Shown piece by piece: positions 16,537-25,511 of a DNA stretch of 64,000 bases; within the stretch, counting starts at the first letter, position 1, and each line of letters starts with the position of its first letter. The notes beneath the pieces were generated by a model. It was given only the letters and a program-made list of their open reading frames with translations, ran no database searches and was not told the origin of the DNA. The translations under genes and the position numbers were made by a program. This stretch comes from Pseudomonas resinovorans NBRC 106553 (GTDB taxonomy: Bacteria > Pseudomonadota > Gammaproteobacteria > Pseudomonadales > Pseudomonadaceae): NCBI RefSeq assembly GCF_000412695.1, contig NC_021499.1, positions 2,108,001-2,172,000 of the forward strand, given 5' to 3'.

Positions 16537-17961
16537 TCAGTGTTTGAACATGACGTGGCGAATGGCGGTGTAGTCCTCCAGCCCATACATGGACATGTCC
16601 TTGCCGTAGCCGGAGTGCTTGACGCCGCCGTGGGGCATTTCGCTGACCAGCATGAAATGAGTGTTGACCCAGGTGCAGCCGTACTGCAGGCGTGCGGACA
16701 GGCGGTGGGCGCGGCCGACATCCGAGGTCCAGACCGAGGAGGCCAGGCCGTAGTCGGAGTCGTTGGCCCAGTCCAGCACCTGCTCCTCAGTGTCGAAGGC
16801 GGTGACCGAGACCACCGGGCCGAAGACTTCGCGACGGACGATTTCGTCGTCCTGGCGGGCGCCGGCGAGCACCGTGGGCTGGAAGAAGAAGCCCGGGCCG
16901 TCGACGCGCTTGCCGCCGGTGACCACCTGGATGTGCGGCACGGCGCTGGCGCGCTGGACGAAGCCTTCGACGCGCTCCAGGTGCTGCTCGGTGATCAGCG
17001 GGCCGAGCTCGGTGGCCGGGTCGTCCTGCAGGCCGGTCTGGATGCTGCCGACGGCCTCGCCCAGCTTGGCGACGAACTTCTCGTAGATGCCTTGCTGCGC
17101 GTAGATGCGGCAGGCGGCGGTGCAGTCCTGGCCTGCGTTGTAGAAGCCGAAGGTGCGGATGCCTTCCACGGCGGCGTCGATGTCGGCGTCGTCGAAGATG
17201 ATCACCGGGGCCTTGCCGCCCAGTTCCATGTGCATGCGTTTCACGCTGTCGGCGGTGCCGGCGATGATGCGCGAACCGGTGGCCACCGAGCCGGTGAGGG
17301 AGACCATGCGTACCTTCGGGTGGGTCACCAGGGGTTCGCCGACGCTGGGGCCGCGGCCGAACACCAGGTTCACCACGCCGGCGGGGAACAGCTCGTTGAT
17401 GAATTCGGCGAGCTTCAGCGCGGTCAGCGGGGTCTGCTCGGAGGGCTTGAGCACCACGGTGTTGCCGGCGGCCAGCGCCGGGGCGAGCTTCCAGGCGGCC
17501 ATCATCAGCGGGTAGTTCCACGGCGCGATGGAGGCGACCACGCCCACCGGGTCGCGGCGGATCATCGAGGTGTGGCCGGGCAGGTATTCGCCGGCGGCGG
17601 AGCCGGACAGGCAGCGGCTGGCGCCGGCGAAGAAGCGGAACACGTCGGCCACCGCCGGCAGTTCGTCGTTCAGCGCCGCGGTGTAGGGCTTGCCGCAGTT
17701 CAGGGATTCCAGGCGGGCGAGTTCCTCGGCCTGGGCGTCGATCTTGTCGGCGAGCTTGAGCAGCAGGCCGGCGCGGTCCTTCGGCGGGGTCTGCGACCAG
17801 GCCGGGAAGGCGGCATCGGCGGCGCGCACGGCGGCGTCGACCTGGGCCGGGCTGGCCTCGGCGATTTCCACCAGGGCGCTGCCCAGCGACGGGTTGAGCA
17901 CGGCGAGGCCGGGGCCTTCACCGGCGACGAGCTGGCCGTTGATCAGGAGTTTGGTTTGCAT
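16537..17961 (-). CDS. Aldehyde dehydrogenase, gamma-aminobutyraldehyde type
   Basis: 474 aa, the same length as E. coli PatD, whose pattern it follows: [68 protein letters not shown] (catalytic Glu) and [13 protein letters not shown] (catalytic Cys). It probably oxidises an omega-aminoaldehyde with NAD. It is the last gene of the leftward N-demethylase cluster, 70 bases after the permease gene and separated from it by a hairpin (17983-18004). This suggests that the aldehyde is made from an N-methylated amine. Start ATG 17961. The gap carries no strong terminator. Confidence 0.88.
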   Translation of the reverse strand: MQTKLLINGQLVAGEGPGLAVLNPSLGSALVEIAEASPAQVDAAVRAADAAFPAWSQTPPKDRAGLLLKLADKIDAQAEELARLESLNCGKPYTAALNDELPAVADVFRFFAGASRCLSGSAAGEYLPGHTSMIRRDPVGVVASIAPWNYPLMMAAWKLAPALAAGNTVVLKPSEQTPLTALKLAEFINELFPAGVVNLVFGRGPSVGEPLVTHPKVRMVSLTGSVATGSRIIAGTADSVKRMHMELGGKAPVIIFDDADIDAAVEGIRTFGFYNAGQDCTAACRIYAQQGIYEKFVAKLGEAVGSIQTGLQDDPATELGPLITEQHLERVEGFVQRASAVPHIQVVTGGKRVDGPGFFFQPTVLAGARQDDEIVRREVFGPVVSVTAFDTEEQVLDWANDSDYGLASSVWTSDVGRAHRLSARLQYGCTWVNTHFMLVSEMPHGGVKHSGYGKDMSMYGLEDYTAIRHVMFKH

Positions 17962-17982
17962 GGTTCGGTTCTCGTAGTGGTT

Positions 17983-18004
17983 CCCTCTCCCTGAAGGGAG
18001 AGGG
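17983..18004. other. Intercistronic hairpin
   Basis: CCCTCTCCC and GGGAGAGGG form a 9-bp stem around TGAA between the permease stop (18032) and the dehydrogenase start (17961). There is no T-run. It could modulate the relative expression of the two genes. Confidence 0.5.
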
Positions 18005-18031
18005 GAGAAGTTCGAGGGAGCGAAGGCTGGA

Positions 18032-19557
18032 TTACTGCGCCGGCACGCCGGCTACATCAGCGGCCTTCGGAGCGGGCTTGGAGAACTTCCAGGCGTCGCC
18101 GGCCGGGGCGGTGCCCTTGTCGTAGGGCTTGGCCAGCAGCATGTAGAGGAAGCCCGCGCCCATCACCACGACCGTGGTCAGGATCATCGAGTAGTTGATG
18201 TACCAGGCGGCGTCCGGGCTGCGCGGCCAGACCATGTTGACGATGGCGCCCAGGCCGTAGATCAGCGCGGCGACGTTCACCAGCAGGCCCCAGCCGCCCA
18301 GGCTGAACTGGCCGCTCGGGCGCCAGCCCTTGGCGCGGGCGATCAGCGCGGCGATGACGATCAGCTGGAAGGCGACGTAGATACCGATGGCGGCGAAGCC
18401 GACGATGGTGGCCACGGCGTCGGCCATGAACAGGCCGAGGCAGACGATGGCCGCCGGTACGACACCGCTCACCACCAGGGCGAAGGACGGTACCTGGGCG
18501 GCGGACAGGCGCTTGAGCAGGTTGCTGCCGACGATCATCTCGTCACGGGCATAGGCGAACAGCAGGCGGCTGGCGGCGGCTTGCAGGCTGAGCACGCAGG
18601 AGATGAAGGACACCATCACAACGGCCATCACCAGGCGCGAGCCCACCGGGCCGAAGGCGTTGTTGAGGATGGTGGAAACCGGGTCGGTGTCTTCGCCGTT
18701 GATGACCTTCTGGATGTCCGGTACCGCGAGGATCAGCGCCAGGCAGGCGAACATGGCGGCGGCGCCACCGATGTAGATGGTCATGCGCATGGCCTTGGGG
18801 ATGCGCTTGCCGGGGTTGGGGGTTTCCTCGGCCACGTCACCGCAGGCTTCGAAGCCGTAGTACTGGAACAGGCCCGCCAGGGAGGCGGCGAGGAAGGCCG
18901 GCAGGTAGGAGCCGTTGATCTCGATGTCGAAGGTGTTGAACAGCACGCTGAAGGGCTGGTGACGCTCGAAGATCAGCAGGTAGCCGCCCACCAGGATGGC
19001 GCCGATCAGCTCGCAGAGGAAACCGAACATGGCCACGCGGGCAAGCAGCTTGGTGCCCACCAGGTTGAGCGCGGTGGACAGCAGGATCAGGCCGAGGGCG
19101 ATATAGATGCCGGTGTTGGGGCCGGCCTCGAAACCGAGCATGGCGGCCATGTAGGGGCCAGCACCCACCGCCACGCCGGCGATGGTGGCGCACAGCGCCC
19201 AGGCGTAGACCCAACCCACCATCCAGGCCCAGCGCTTGCCCACCAGGCGACGGGCCCAGGGATAGACGCCGCCGGAGATGGGGAACTGCGAAACCACTTC
19301 ACCGAACACCAGGCACACCAGCAGCTGGCCGAGGCCGATCAGCAGGTAGGACCAGAACATCGGCGGGCCGCCCGCCGCGAGGCAGAGGGCGAACAGGGTG
19401 TAGACGCCCACTACCGGTGACAGGTAGGTGAAGCCCAGGGAGAAGTTCTCCCACAGGCTCATGCTGCGGTTGAAGTTGGAGCTGTAGCCGAGCGCGCGAA
19501 GCTGTTCGGCGTCTTGATCGATCGAAGCGGTTGCACGCGCCGCAGAAGACCCACTCA
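18032..19557 (-). CDS. APC superfamily amine/amino-acid permease
   Basis: 508 aa from the ATG at 19557 ([16 protein letters not shown]), with GAGGAAAACAAT before it. About 12 hydrophobic segments are visible, starting near [51 protein letters not shown] is the conserved APC loop, and [22 protein letters not shown] is typical of the ACT/GABA-type subgroup. It lies in an operon-like run with N-demethylase genes upstream and an aminobutyraldehyde-type dehydrogenase downstream, so it probably imports the amine substrate. The specific ligand cannot be read from sequence. Confidence 0.88.
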
Positions 19558-19664
19558 TATTGTTTTCCTCATTTGAATGGCAGTCGTTTGCTTGGCCGGC
19601 GGACGGTCGTCCGCCGGTGCCCATCGAGGGGCATTTGTTGTTTTGGGTGAAGCGTGATGCGGTC

Positions 19665-20705
19665 TTACCCGGCCTTGGCCACCTCTTCGTCGCGGCCGTC
19701 GTCGAACTGCGAGAGCCACTCGACGGCGGCGTCGCGGTAACGGGTGAAGCCCTTGTAGTCCACCAGGTCCTGGTTCAGGGACTTGAGCACGCGGTGCATG
19801 CGCTTGGCCCAGGCCGGGTTGGTGGCGATGTCTTCCAGGTTCAGCAGGTAGGTGCGGATCGGGAACACGATGGCGTTGCTGCGCGGCAGGCGGTGCAGCG
19901 GTTGCAGCTCGATGCGCAGGTAGACCAGCTTGCCGGCGTTCTCGGCGGTGACCGTGGTGCGGTCCGGCGCCCAGTCCGGCAGGCTTTCGGCGGAGACGTC
20001 CAGGCGCGGGTTGACCGTCAGCGACCAGTTCAGGCGACGCACCGGGTGGCCGCAGCGCAGGCGCAGGAGGAACTTCAGCGCGCGGTCGAGCATGCCGGTT
20101 TCCTTCACCAGCGGTACCGGGCCGTGGAACTCGTGCCAGGCCATGCCGAGGTTGAAGCGCAGCGAGTAGTCGGCGCGCTGGGTGGCGATGCCAGCGCCCC
20201 AGTAGAGGGTGCCGTCGCGTTCTTCCTGCAGCACCCAGTCGCCCTGGGCCTGGCGGGTGATGTACTCCATCGGCTCATAGGGCAGTGTGGCCGGGTCGCC
20301 GAAGGTGAAGCGGTCGTCGATGCCCAGCAGCTTGTTGGTCCAGTGCCAGCGGCTGCCGTCCTTCTCCAGGCTGAAGTACTCGGGGTAGTCGTTGGCGTAG
20401 GATTCCATGATCAGCTCCAGCAGGTCCCACTGGGCTTCCATCATGTGCGGCGCCGAAACGTAGTGCATGCCCGGGTCCTTCTCCAGGGTGATGGCACGGT
20501 CGCGGCATTCGCTGATGTAGTGCTCGTCGATGTCGAACACGGCCTTCAGCGCGGCATCACCCACCGACACGTGGGGCTCCAGGTTCATCGAGTACATGTA
20601 CTCGTCGTCCGGGAAGGGGAAGGGCGCGCGGGCGATGCACTCGGGGCTGTTCGCGTAGGTGTAGTCGTCGCGGTAGGTTTCGTCGGGTCGGAACTGGATG
20701 GTCAT
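19665..20705 (-). CDS. Haem-dependent oxidative N-demethylase family protein (DUF3445)
   Basis: 346 aa from the ATG at 20705 (MTIQFRPDETYRDDYTYANS), with GGAGAACCCCC before it. The family includes the haem subunit of bacterial dimethylamine monooxygenase. Recognised by the layout YISECRDRAITLEKDPGMHY, the SRWHWTNKLLGIDDRFTFGD block, GTLYWGAGIATQRADYSLRFNLGMAWHEFHGPVP and VYLRIELQPLHRLPRSNAIVFPIRTYL. It should remove an N-methyl group as formaldehyde, using electrons from the adjacent reductase. It starts 13 bases after the reductase stop. Substrate is inferred only as an N-methylated amine. Confidence 0.85.
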   Translation of the reverse strand: MTIQFRPDETYRDDYTYANSPECIARAPFPFPDDEYMYSMNLEPHVSVGDAALKAVFDIDEHYISECRDRAITLEKDPGMHYVSAPHMMEAQWDLLELIMESYANDYPEYFSLEKDGSRWHWTNKLLGIDDRFTFGDPATLPYEPMEYITRQAQGDWVLQEERDGTLYWGAGIATQRADYSLRFNLGMAWHEFHGPVPLVKETGMLDRALKFLLRLRCGHPVRRLNWSLTVNPRLDVSAESLPDWAPDRTTVTAENAGKLVYLRIELQPLHRLPRSNAIVFPIRTYLLNLEDIATNPAWAKRMHRVLKSLNQDLVDYKGFTRYRDAAVEWLSQFDDGRDEEVAKAG

Positions 20706-20718
20706 GGGGGTTCTCCGT

Positions 20719-21687
20719 TCAGCAGTCGATGACCAGCCGCGAGCACTTGGCGCGCGATACGCAGGGCATGATTTTCTTGTTTGCGGCCTTGTCCTCGTCG
20801 GACAGCCAGTCGTCGGTGTGGAGGATCTCGCCGTCCAGTTCCAGGACGTCGGTCTCGCACATGCCGCAGGCGCCGCCACGACACAGGTAGGGGATTTCGT
20901 GGCCGGCGGCCTCGGCCGCTTCCAGCAGGCTCTGGTCGGGGGAGACCTCGATCGTCGCGCCGCTGCGGGCGAGGGTTACGCTGAAGGCTTCGCCGGCGCT
21001 GCCCTGCTCCAGGAAGCGCTCGTAGTGGATGTGGCTGTCGGTCCAGCCCTGGGCGCGGGCGCTGTCGATGGCGCCCTGGATCATGGATTCCGGGCCGCAG
21101 ACATACAGGTGGCTGCCCAGCGGACGGTCGGCGACCACCGCGGCTATGTCCAGGCGCTGGTCGATGTCGTTGCGGTACAGGCGCACCGCATCGCCGTACT
21201 CGCGCTGCAGCTCTTCGCCCAGACGCGCGTGCTCGGCGCCGCGCACGGCCAGGTGTACCTCGAAGGGGGTGCCGCGCAGGCGCAGCTCGGCCAGTTGCGA
21301 GCAGACCGGGGTGATGCCCACGCCGCCGGCGATGAACAGGTGCAGGCGGGCGTGCTTGCTCAGCGGGAAGAGGTTCACCGGGCGGAGGATTTCCAGCACG
21401 TCGCCTTCATTCACCGCCTGGTGCATCTGCCGCGAACCGCCACGGCCATCCTCGACCCGGCGCACGGCGATCTGGTAGGCGCTGGAGTCGTAGGGCGAGC
21501 TCATCAGCGAGTAGGCGTTGCGGTAGGTGCCGCTCGCGTGGGGGATCAGCACCACCACGTTGCTGCCGCCGGAGAAGGGCGGCAGGTGCGCGCCGTCGGT
21601 GGACACCAGGGTGAAGCGCTTGATTTCCGGGGTGACGGCTTCGATGCGGGCGACCCGCACGTTCAGGGTTCCGTTGCTCAGGCTCAT
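20719..21687 (-). CDS. PDR-type ferredoxin reductase of the N-demethylase
   Basis: 322 aa with the phthalate-dioxygenase-reductase order: an N-terminal flavin domain (RNAYSLMSSPYD, about 58-69), an NAD domain (FIAGGVGITPVCSQL and YVCGPESMI) and a C-terminal plant-type 2Fe-2S domain with Cys in YLCRGGACGMCETDV plus a last Cys near MPC. It passes electrons from NAD(P)H to the haem subunit encoded next. Its start overlaps the upstream gene by 4 bases, which implies translational coupling. Confidence 0.9.
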   Translation of the reverse strand: MSLSNGTLNVRVARIEAVTPEIKRFTLVSTDGAHLPPFSGGSNVVVLIPHASGTYRNAYSLMSSPYDSSAYQIAVRRVEDGRGGSRQMHQAVNEGDVLEILRPVNLFPLSKHARLHLFIAGGVGITPVCSQLAELRLRGTPFEVHLAVRGAEHARLGEELQREYGDAVRLYRNDIDQRLDIAAVVADRPLGSHLYVCGPESMIQGAIDSARAQGWTDSHIHYERFLEQGSAGEAFSVTLARSGATIEVSPDQSLLEAAEAAGHEIPYLCRGGACGMCETDVLELDGEILHTDDWLSDEDKAANKKIMPCVSRAKCSRLVIDC

Positions 21688-22286
21688 GTGTCGAGCTCCT
21701 CGGCGACCGGCAGTTCGCCGGGGACTTCGGCGTCGGCCTTCACGGCCTGGAAGGCGGCGAGGCGGCGGGAGTAGTGGTCACGCACCACCAGCATCGAGCT
21801 GCAGCCGGGGCACTGGAACACGCGCTGGGTGACGTTCTCGGTGTAGCTGTCGCAGTGCACGCACCAGACGCGGCGGACGAAGGAACCCGCGTGCTCGCGC
21901 AGCACTTCGTCGCTGTTCATGTCGTAGCGGGTGGCGACCTGCATGGCGGTGCCGATGAAGCTTTCCGAGCCGGAGAGGTAGAGGCGGGTGCCCATGCGGG
22001 CGTCGCCCAGGACCCGATTGAGGTCGTCCACCAGCGCCTGGTTGCTGGGATAGATGCGCAGGTCGGCGATGTCCCGCTGCTGCAACTGGGCGAGGAAGTC
22101 CTGGCCGGAGAAGGATTCGCGGGAGTAGAGCAGGGTGATGTTCAGGCCTTCCCCTGCCATGTCGTCCAGCAGGCGCAGCATGGCGAGTCCGCCGCTGCCC
22201 TGGCCCGCGATCAGGTGGTGGGTGCCACCTGGAAGTGGATGCAGCTGGTCGTAGACCGGCCGACTCTTGATGCCTGTGATCAGCAT
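21684..22286 (-). CDS. DmmA-family subunit of a dimethylamine-type monooxygenase
   Basis: 200 aa, ATG at 22286, with GGAGG 10 bases before it. First gene of the leftward cluster. The N-terminal two thirds look like a nucleotide/flavoprotein-type fold (HHLIAGQGSGGLAMLRLLDDM, TRLYLSGSESFIG). The C-terminus has a four-Cys metal-binding knuckle, CVHCDSYTENVTQRVFQCPGC (about 151-171). Together with the PDR reductase and the DUF3445 protein this is the known gene set of dimethylamine monooxygenase. A sigma-54 promoter lies 89 bases upstream. Confidence 0.8.
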   Translation of the reverse strand: MLITGIKSRPVYDQLHPLPGGTHHLIAGQGSGGLAMLRLLDDMAGEGLNITLLYSRESFSGQDFLAQLQQRDIADLRIYPSNQALVDDLNRVLGDARMGTRLYLSGSESFIGTAMQVATRYDMNSDEVLREHAGSFVRRVWCVHCDSYTENVTQRVFQCPGCSSMLVVRDHYSRRLAAFQAVKADAEVPGELPVAEELDT

Positions 22287-22374
22287 TGTTGTTTTGCCTC
22301 CAGAACCGCCGGTGCCTATGGGGCCGGCTTTTTATGCGTTGACCCACTCACGTGGATGGGTTGCAGGTTGCTAG

Positions 22375-22390
22375 AGCACATGCTGTGCCA
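22375..22390 (-). promoter_or_regulatory. Sigma-54 promoter of the N-demethylase cluster
   Basis: The minus strand reads TGGCACAGCATGTGCT, with GG at -24 and GC at -12 separated by the required 10 bases. Against the consensus TGGCACGnnnnTTGCW it misses only two weak positions. It faces the start at 22286 and implies control by the sigma-54 activator encoded upstream. Confidence 0.75.
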
Positions 22391-22442
22391 ACTATGTAAG
22401 TTACTGAAAAATAAAGGATTTAATTTTTTGTGTAAGACGATA

Positions 22443-22472
22443 TGTAGGCAAAAATGAACTGCGTTGTAGGCA
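22443..22472. promoter_or_regulatory. Candidate upstream activator sites
   Basis: TGTAGGCA occurs at 22443-22450 and 22465-22472, starts 22 bases apart (about two helical turns), some 60-90 bases upstream of the sigma-54 promoter. The spacing suits an enhancer-type activator site, but the pairing with the local regulator is inference. Confidence 0.35.
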
Positions 22473-22555
22473 TTCTTGCAGCGTTGTTGCGGAGGTCGGG
22501 GAGGGGGGATTCTGGAAGGGGGGCGCAGCGCCGGGCACGTCCCTGTGCCTTGGGA

Positions 22556-24034
22556 TCAGTCGCGTTGCAGCTTGCGGATCAGGGTACCGATGTCGATGCC
22601 CAGGTATTGCGCCGCCTTGCGCTTGCTGCCCCGGCTCTGCACCGCCTGGAGGATGAGCTGGCGCTCGAAGCGTTGCACATGGGCCTTGAGGTTGCTGCCC
22701 GTATCGTCGCCGCTTGCGGCCAGGGTCTCGGGCTCCTGCTCCAGTTCCGGCTCTGGCTTGCGTTGCGGCGTGGCGGGACGGGAGAACATCGGCGGGATCA
22801 GGCCCAGCAGCTCCGGCGGCAGGTGCTGTTCGCCGGCTTCGTCGTCGGCCAGGACGGCCAGGCGCTCGAAGATGTTCACCAGCTCGCGGATGTTGCCCGG
22901 GTAGTCGTAGTTCAACAGGCGCTGGCGGCAGCCGCCGGAGAGCCGCAGGGTCGGCTGGCGGTCGCGGTTGATGCGTATCAGCAGGATATCCATCAGCACC
23001 GGCAGGTCTTCCAGGTGCTGGCGCAGCGGCGGTATCTCCACCGGCAGGACCGCCAGGCGGTAGTAGAGGTCGGCGCGGAATTCGCCGGTCTCCACCAGTC
23101 GCCGCAGGTCCTTGTTGGTGGCGGCGATCACCTGCACCTGGACGGTCTTGGAGAGCGGCGAGCCCACCGACTGGATGCTGCCGTCCTCGAGGAACTTCAG
23201 CAGCTTGGCCTGCACGTGCAGGGGGATTTCACCGATTTCGTCGAGGAACAGGGTGCCGCCCGAGGCGCTTTCGATGTAGCCACGCTTGCCGCCCTGGAGC
23301 GCGCCGGTGAACGCGCCGCGTTCGTAGCCGAACATCTCGGACTCGAACAGGCTCTCCGGAATGCTGCCGCAGTTCACGTGAATGAAGGGCCGATCGCCCC
23401 AGCCGGCGGCACGGTGGATGTGACGGGCGATGGCGGTCTTGCCCACGCCGGGCTCGCCCAGCAGGAGCAGCCGTGCCCGCCGGCGGAAGGCGCGCACGCC
23501 GGTGTCGGCGATGCTGGAGAGCAAGGGGGAAAGGTGCAGTGCGTTGTCCTGGGGGTCGCCCAGGCCGTTGTTCTCCGCTGGCACGAAGGCCTCCCGGGAG
23601 GTGCGGCGCTGGCTCTCGCGGCCTTCGAAGTCACGCTGGATCAGCAGGCTGTAGGGCTTCTCGTAGGCGCCGGTGGGCACGGCCTGGGTGCTGGTGAGGA
23701 ACATCCGGCCATCGCGGGAACGGGTCAACGCGCTGTTGGCGCCACGGCTGACGGCCTGCTGGAAGTCCTCGAAGGCCAGGGCCGAGCGCTGGAAGAATTC
23801 CGTGTTGGGCAAGCCCACGACGTCCTGGCGGGACAGGCGATTGATGCGCTCGGCGGCGAGGTTGAGAAAACGCACCCGCGCGTCGCCGTCGCAGAGGACG
23901 ATGGCTTCGCTGAAGCTGTCGAGCAGGGCGTGCAGCGCAGGGGTTTCCAGCAGCGCCGAGAGCACTTCGCTGCTGACGTTGATCGACGAGCGCATGCCCA
24001 TTTTCAAGGACGGCAGGAGGGGTTTCTCGATCAT
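22556..24034 (-). CDS. Sigma-54-dependent transcriptional activator with PAS domain
   Basis: 492 aa from the ATG at 24034 (MIEKPLLPSLKMGMRSSINV). A PAS-like domain (about 20-130, SFSEAIVLCDGDARVRFLNLAAE) is followed by the AAA+ domain with Walker A GEPGVGKTA, the sigma-54-contacting loop GAFTGA intact in YERGAFTGALQGG, Walker B TLFLDEIGE and the R-finger region. A Pro/Glu linker leads to a Fis-type helix-turn-helix (GSKRKAAQYLGIDIGTLIRKLQ). It overlaps the PAS protein gene upstream by ATGA. It probably activates the N-demethylase cluster, which faces away from it in the same direction and has a sigma-54 promoter. Confidence 0.92.
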   Translation of the reverse strand: MIEKPLLPSLKMGMRSSINVSSEVLSALLETPALHALLDSFSEAIVLCDGDARVRFLNLAAERINRLSRQDVVGLPNTEFFQRSALAFEDFQQAVSRGANSALTRSRDGRMFLTSTQAVPTGAYEKPYSLLIQRDFEGRESQRRTSREAFVPAENNGLGDPQDNALHLSPLLSSIADTGVRAFRRRARLLLLGEPGVGKTAIARHIHRAAGWGDRPFIHVNCGSIPESLFESEMFGYERGAFTGALQGGKRGYIESASGGTLFLDEIGEIPLHVQAKLLKFLEDGSIQSVGSPLSKTVQVQVIAATNKDLRRLVETGEFRADLYYRLAVLPVEIPPLRQHLEDLPVLMDILLIRINRDRQPTLRLSGGCRQRLLNYDYPGNIRELVNIFERLAVLADDEAGEQHLPPELLGLIPPMFSRPATPQRKPEPELEQEPETLAASGDDTGSNLKAHVQRFERQLILQAVQSRGSKRKAAQYLGIDIGTLIRKLQRD

Positions 24035-25164
24035 GGATGCAGCTCGCCGCTGTGCCGCTGGTTGCGCTCGGTGGCCCGCAGCACCGCGACCTTCCAGGCC
24101 ACGCCTTCCTGCATGAGGATCCGCGAGCAGTGCACGTTGAACTGCTGGGTGCGGCCGCTGAGGTCGGGCAGCTCCAGGCTGTGCCAGGTGCGTTCGGGCA
24201 GCGAGGTATCGAGCAGGGTCTGGGCGATGCTGGTGCCCTGGGTGATGCCGAAGAGGTTCTCGAAGGCCGCGTTGCGCCACTGCGGCTGGAGTTCTTCGTC
24301 GATCACCACCACCGCGTCGGGCACCGCGTCGAACACCCGGCGCAGGGCATCGATGCGCTGCTCGGCGTCGTGCTGCATGCGCAGTTCCTGGCTGACGTCG
24401 CGGATGCTGCCCCACATCCGCAGCAGGCGGCCATTCTGGATGGTGGCGCGCACGTCGTTCTCCACATAGGCGGGGGAGCCGTCGTGGCGGCGGTCCACGG
24501 AAAGCGCGCCGTCGACGCAGAATCCGGTTTCCACCAGGCGCCGCACGAACTCTTCGTTGGCCGGGCTGCGCGGCCAGTAGAGCCGGACTGGCTGCTGGTT
24601 GAAGTCGACGTCGGCGGGCATCTCGTAGACTTCGGCCATGGCGCGGTTGCACATGCGCCAGTGGGAGCGGTTCTCGAACACCTGGCGCACCACCTCGTCG
24701 GGTGTCTGGGTGACGTCCACCGGTTCGGCCCACTCGATGCACCAGTAGGCGACCTTGGCGCTGTAGAGCATGTGGCTCATGACTTCGTTGGCGTTCTGCT
24801 GCTCGCTGATGCGGCGGCTCAGGGAGCCCAGCGGCATCATGATCAGGTGCAGGCGCGGCGAGGGCGTTGCGCGCCACTCGAGGATGCCGCTGGCGATGAC
24901 CGGCATCAGGCCGCCGCTGTGGCGGATGAGGGTCAGTTCCAGCTCTTGCACCCGCTCGTCGGCGGGTGGACTGGCGAACAGCTGCTGCAGGGTACGGACC
25001 GACTCGGCGGTGTAGATTTGCTCGATGCCCAGGCCCGGCAACTCGTCCGGCGCGAAGCCGAGCTGGTCGCTCAGGCTGGGGGAGATGTTCAGCAGTTGGC
25101 CGTTGACCGAGAGCGTGGTGGAAAGCAGCAGGCCGCGTTCGGCCAGCAGGTGCAATGAGTCCAT
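24031..25164 (-). CDS. PAS-domain protein paired with the sigma-54 activator
   Basis: 377 aa from the ATG at 25164 (MDSLHLLAERGLLLS), with GGAA before it. Three PAS-like regions are visible: about 10-110, about 125-270 (ending IQNGRLLRMWGSIRDVSQEL, the usual PAC end) and about 285-377 (RVFDAVPDAVVVIDEELQPQWRNAAF). There is no kinase, GGDEF or DNA-binding domain. The 4-base overlap with the activator gene suggests a sensory partner acting by protein contact. The arrangement looks like a sensor domain split off from an NtrC-type activator. Confidence 0.8.
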   Translation of the reverse strand: MDSLHLLAERGLLLSTTLSVNGQLLNISPSLSDQLGFAPDELPGLGIEQIYTAESVRTLQQLFASPPADERVQELELTLIRHSGGLMPVIASGILEWRATPSPRLHLIMMPLGSLSRRISEQQNANEVMSHMLYSAKVAYWCIEWAEPVDVTQTPDEVVRQVFENRSHWRMCNRAMAEVYEMPADVDFNQQPVRLYWPRSPANEEFVRRLVETGFCVDGALSVDRRHDGSPAYVENDVRATIQNGRLLRMWGSIRDVSQELRMQHDAEQRIDALRRVFDAVPDAVVVIDEELQPQWRNAAFENLFGITQGTSIAQTLLDTSLPERTWHSLELPDLSGRTQQFNVHCSRILMQEGVAWKVAVLRATERNQRHSGELHP

Positions 25165-25204
25165 GTCGATTCCAGAAGTGCTGTGCGAGATTCGGAATTC
25201 AACC

Positions 25205-25220
25205 CGCACATTGCGTGCCA
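25205..25220 (-). promoter_or_regulatory. Sigma-54 promoter of the PAS/activator operon
   Basis: The minus strand reads TGGCACGCAATGTGCG, with GG and GC 10 bases apart. It is 40 bases upstream of the start at 25164. It shares TGGCAC and GTGC with the promoter at 22375-22390, so the regulator operon is probably also RpoN-dependent. The rest of the 25165-25511 gap shows only a TGCTG/CAGCA inverted repeat near 25270-25287. Confidence 0.7.
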
Positions 25221-25511
25221 GACGCCAGGGGCAGGAGACTTGGGGCCTGCAGCCGGGCGCGAAGTGCGGATGCTGCATTTTTACAGCACCTCTGTGCAGG
25301 GCCACAGCGCCTCCGGTCGGGCGATGGGCGACAGGGGGCAGTAGTCGGGCGGCTTCTGTGCGCCGGGGGCGAAATGGTCGAAGCTCGGTATCACCGGCGG
25401 TGATGTGCGTGCCAATGGACGCTTGAGTGACGCGGGCTTAGTCGATATCTTGAGTCGCCTAATCATTAGTCTGCTACCAAGCCCTTCTCCAGCAGACGAT
25501 CCGGACCCCTG

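Noticed and set aside
22454..24469. 671-codon plus-strand frame opposite the sigma-54 activator
   Set aside because: Shadow frame. The minus strand carries the GAFTGA activator.
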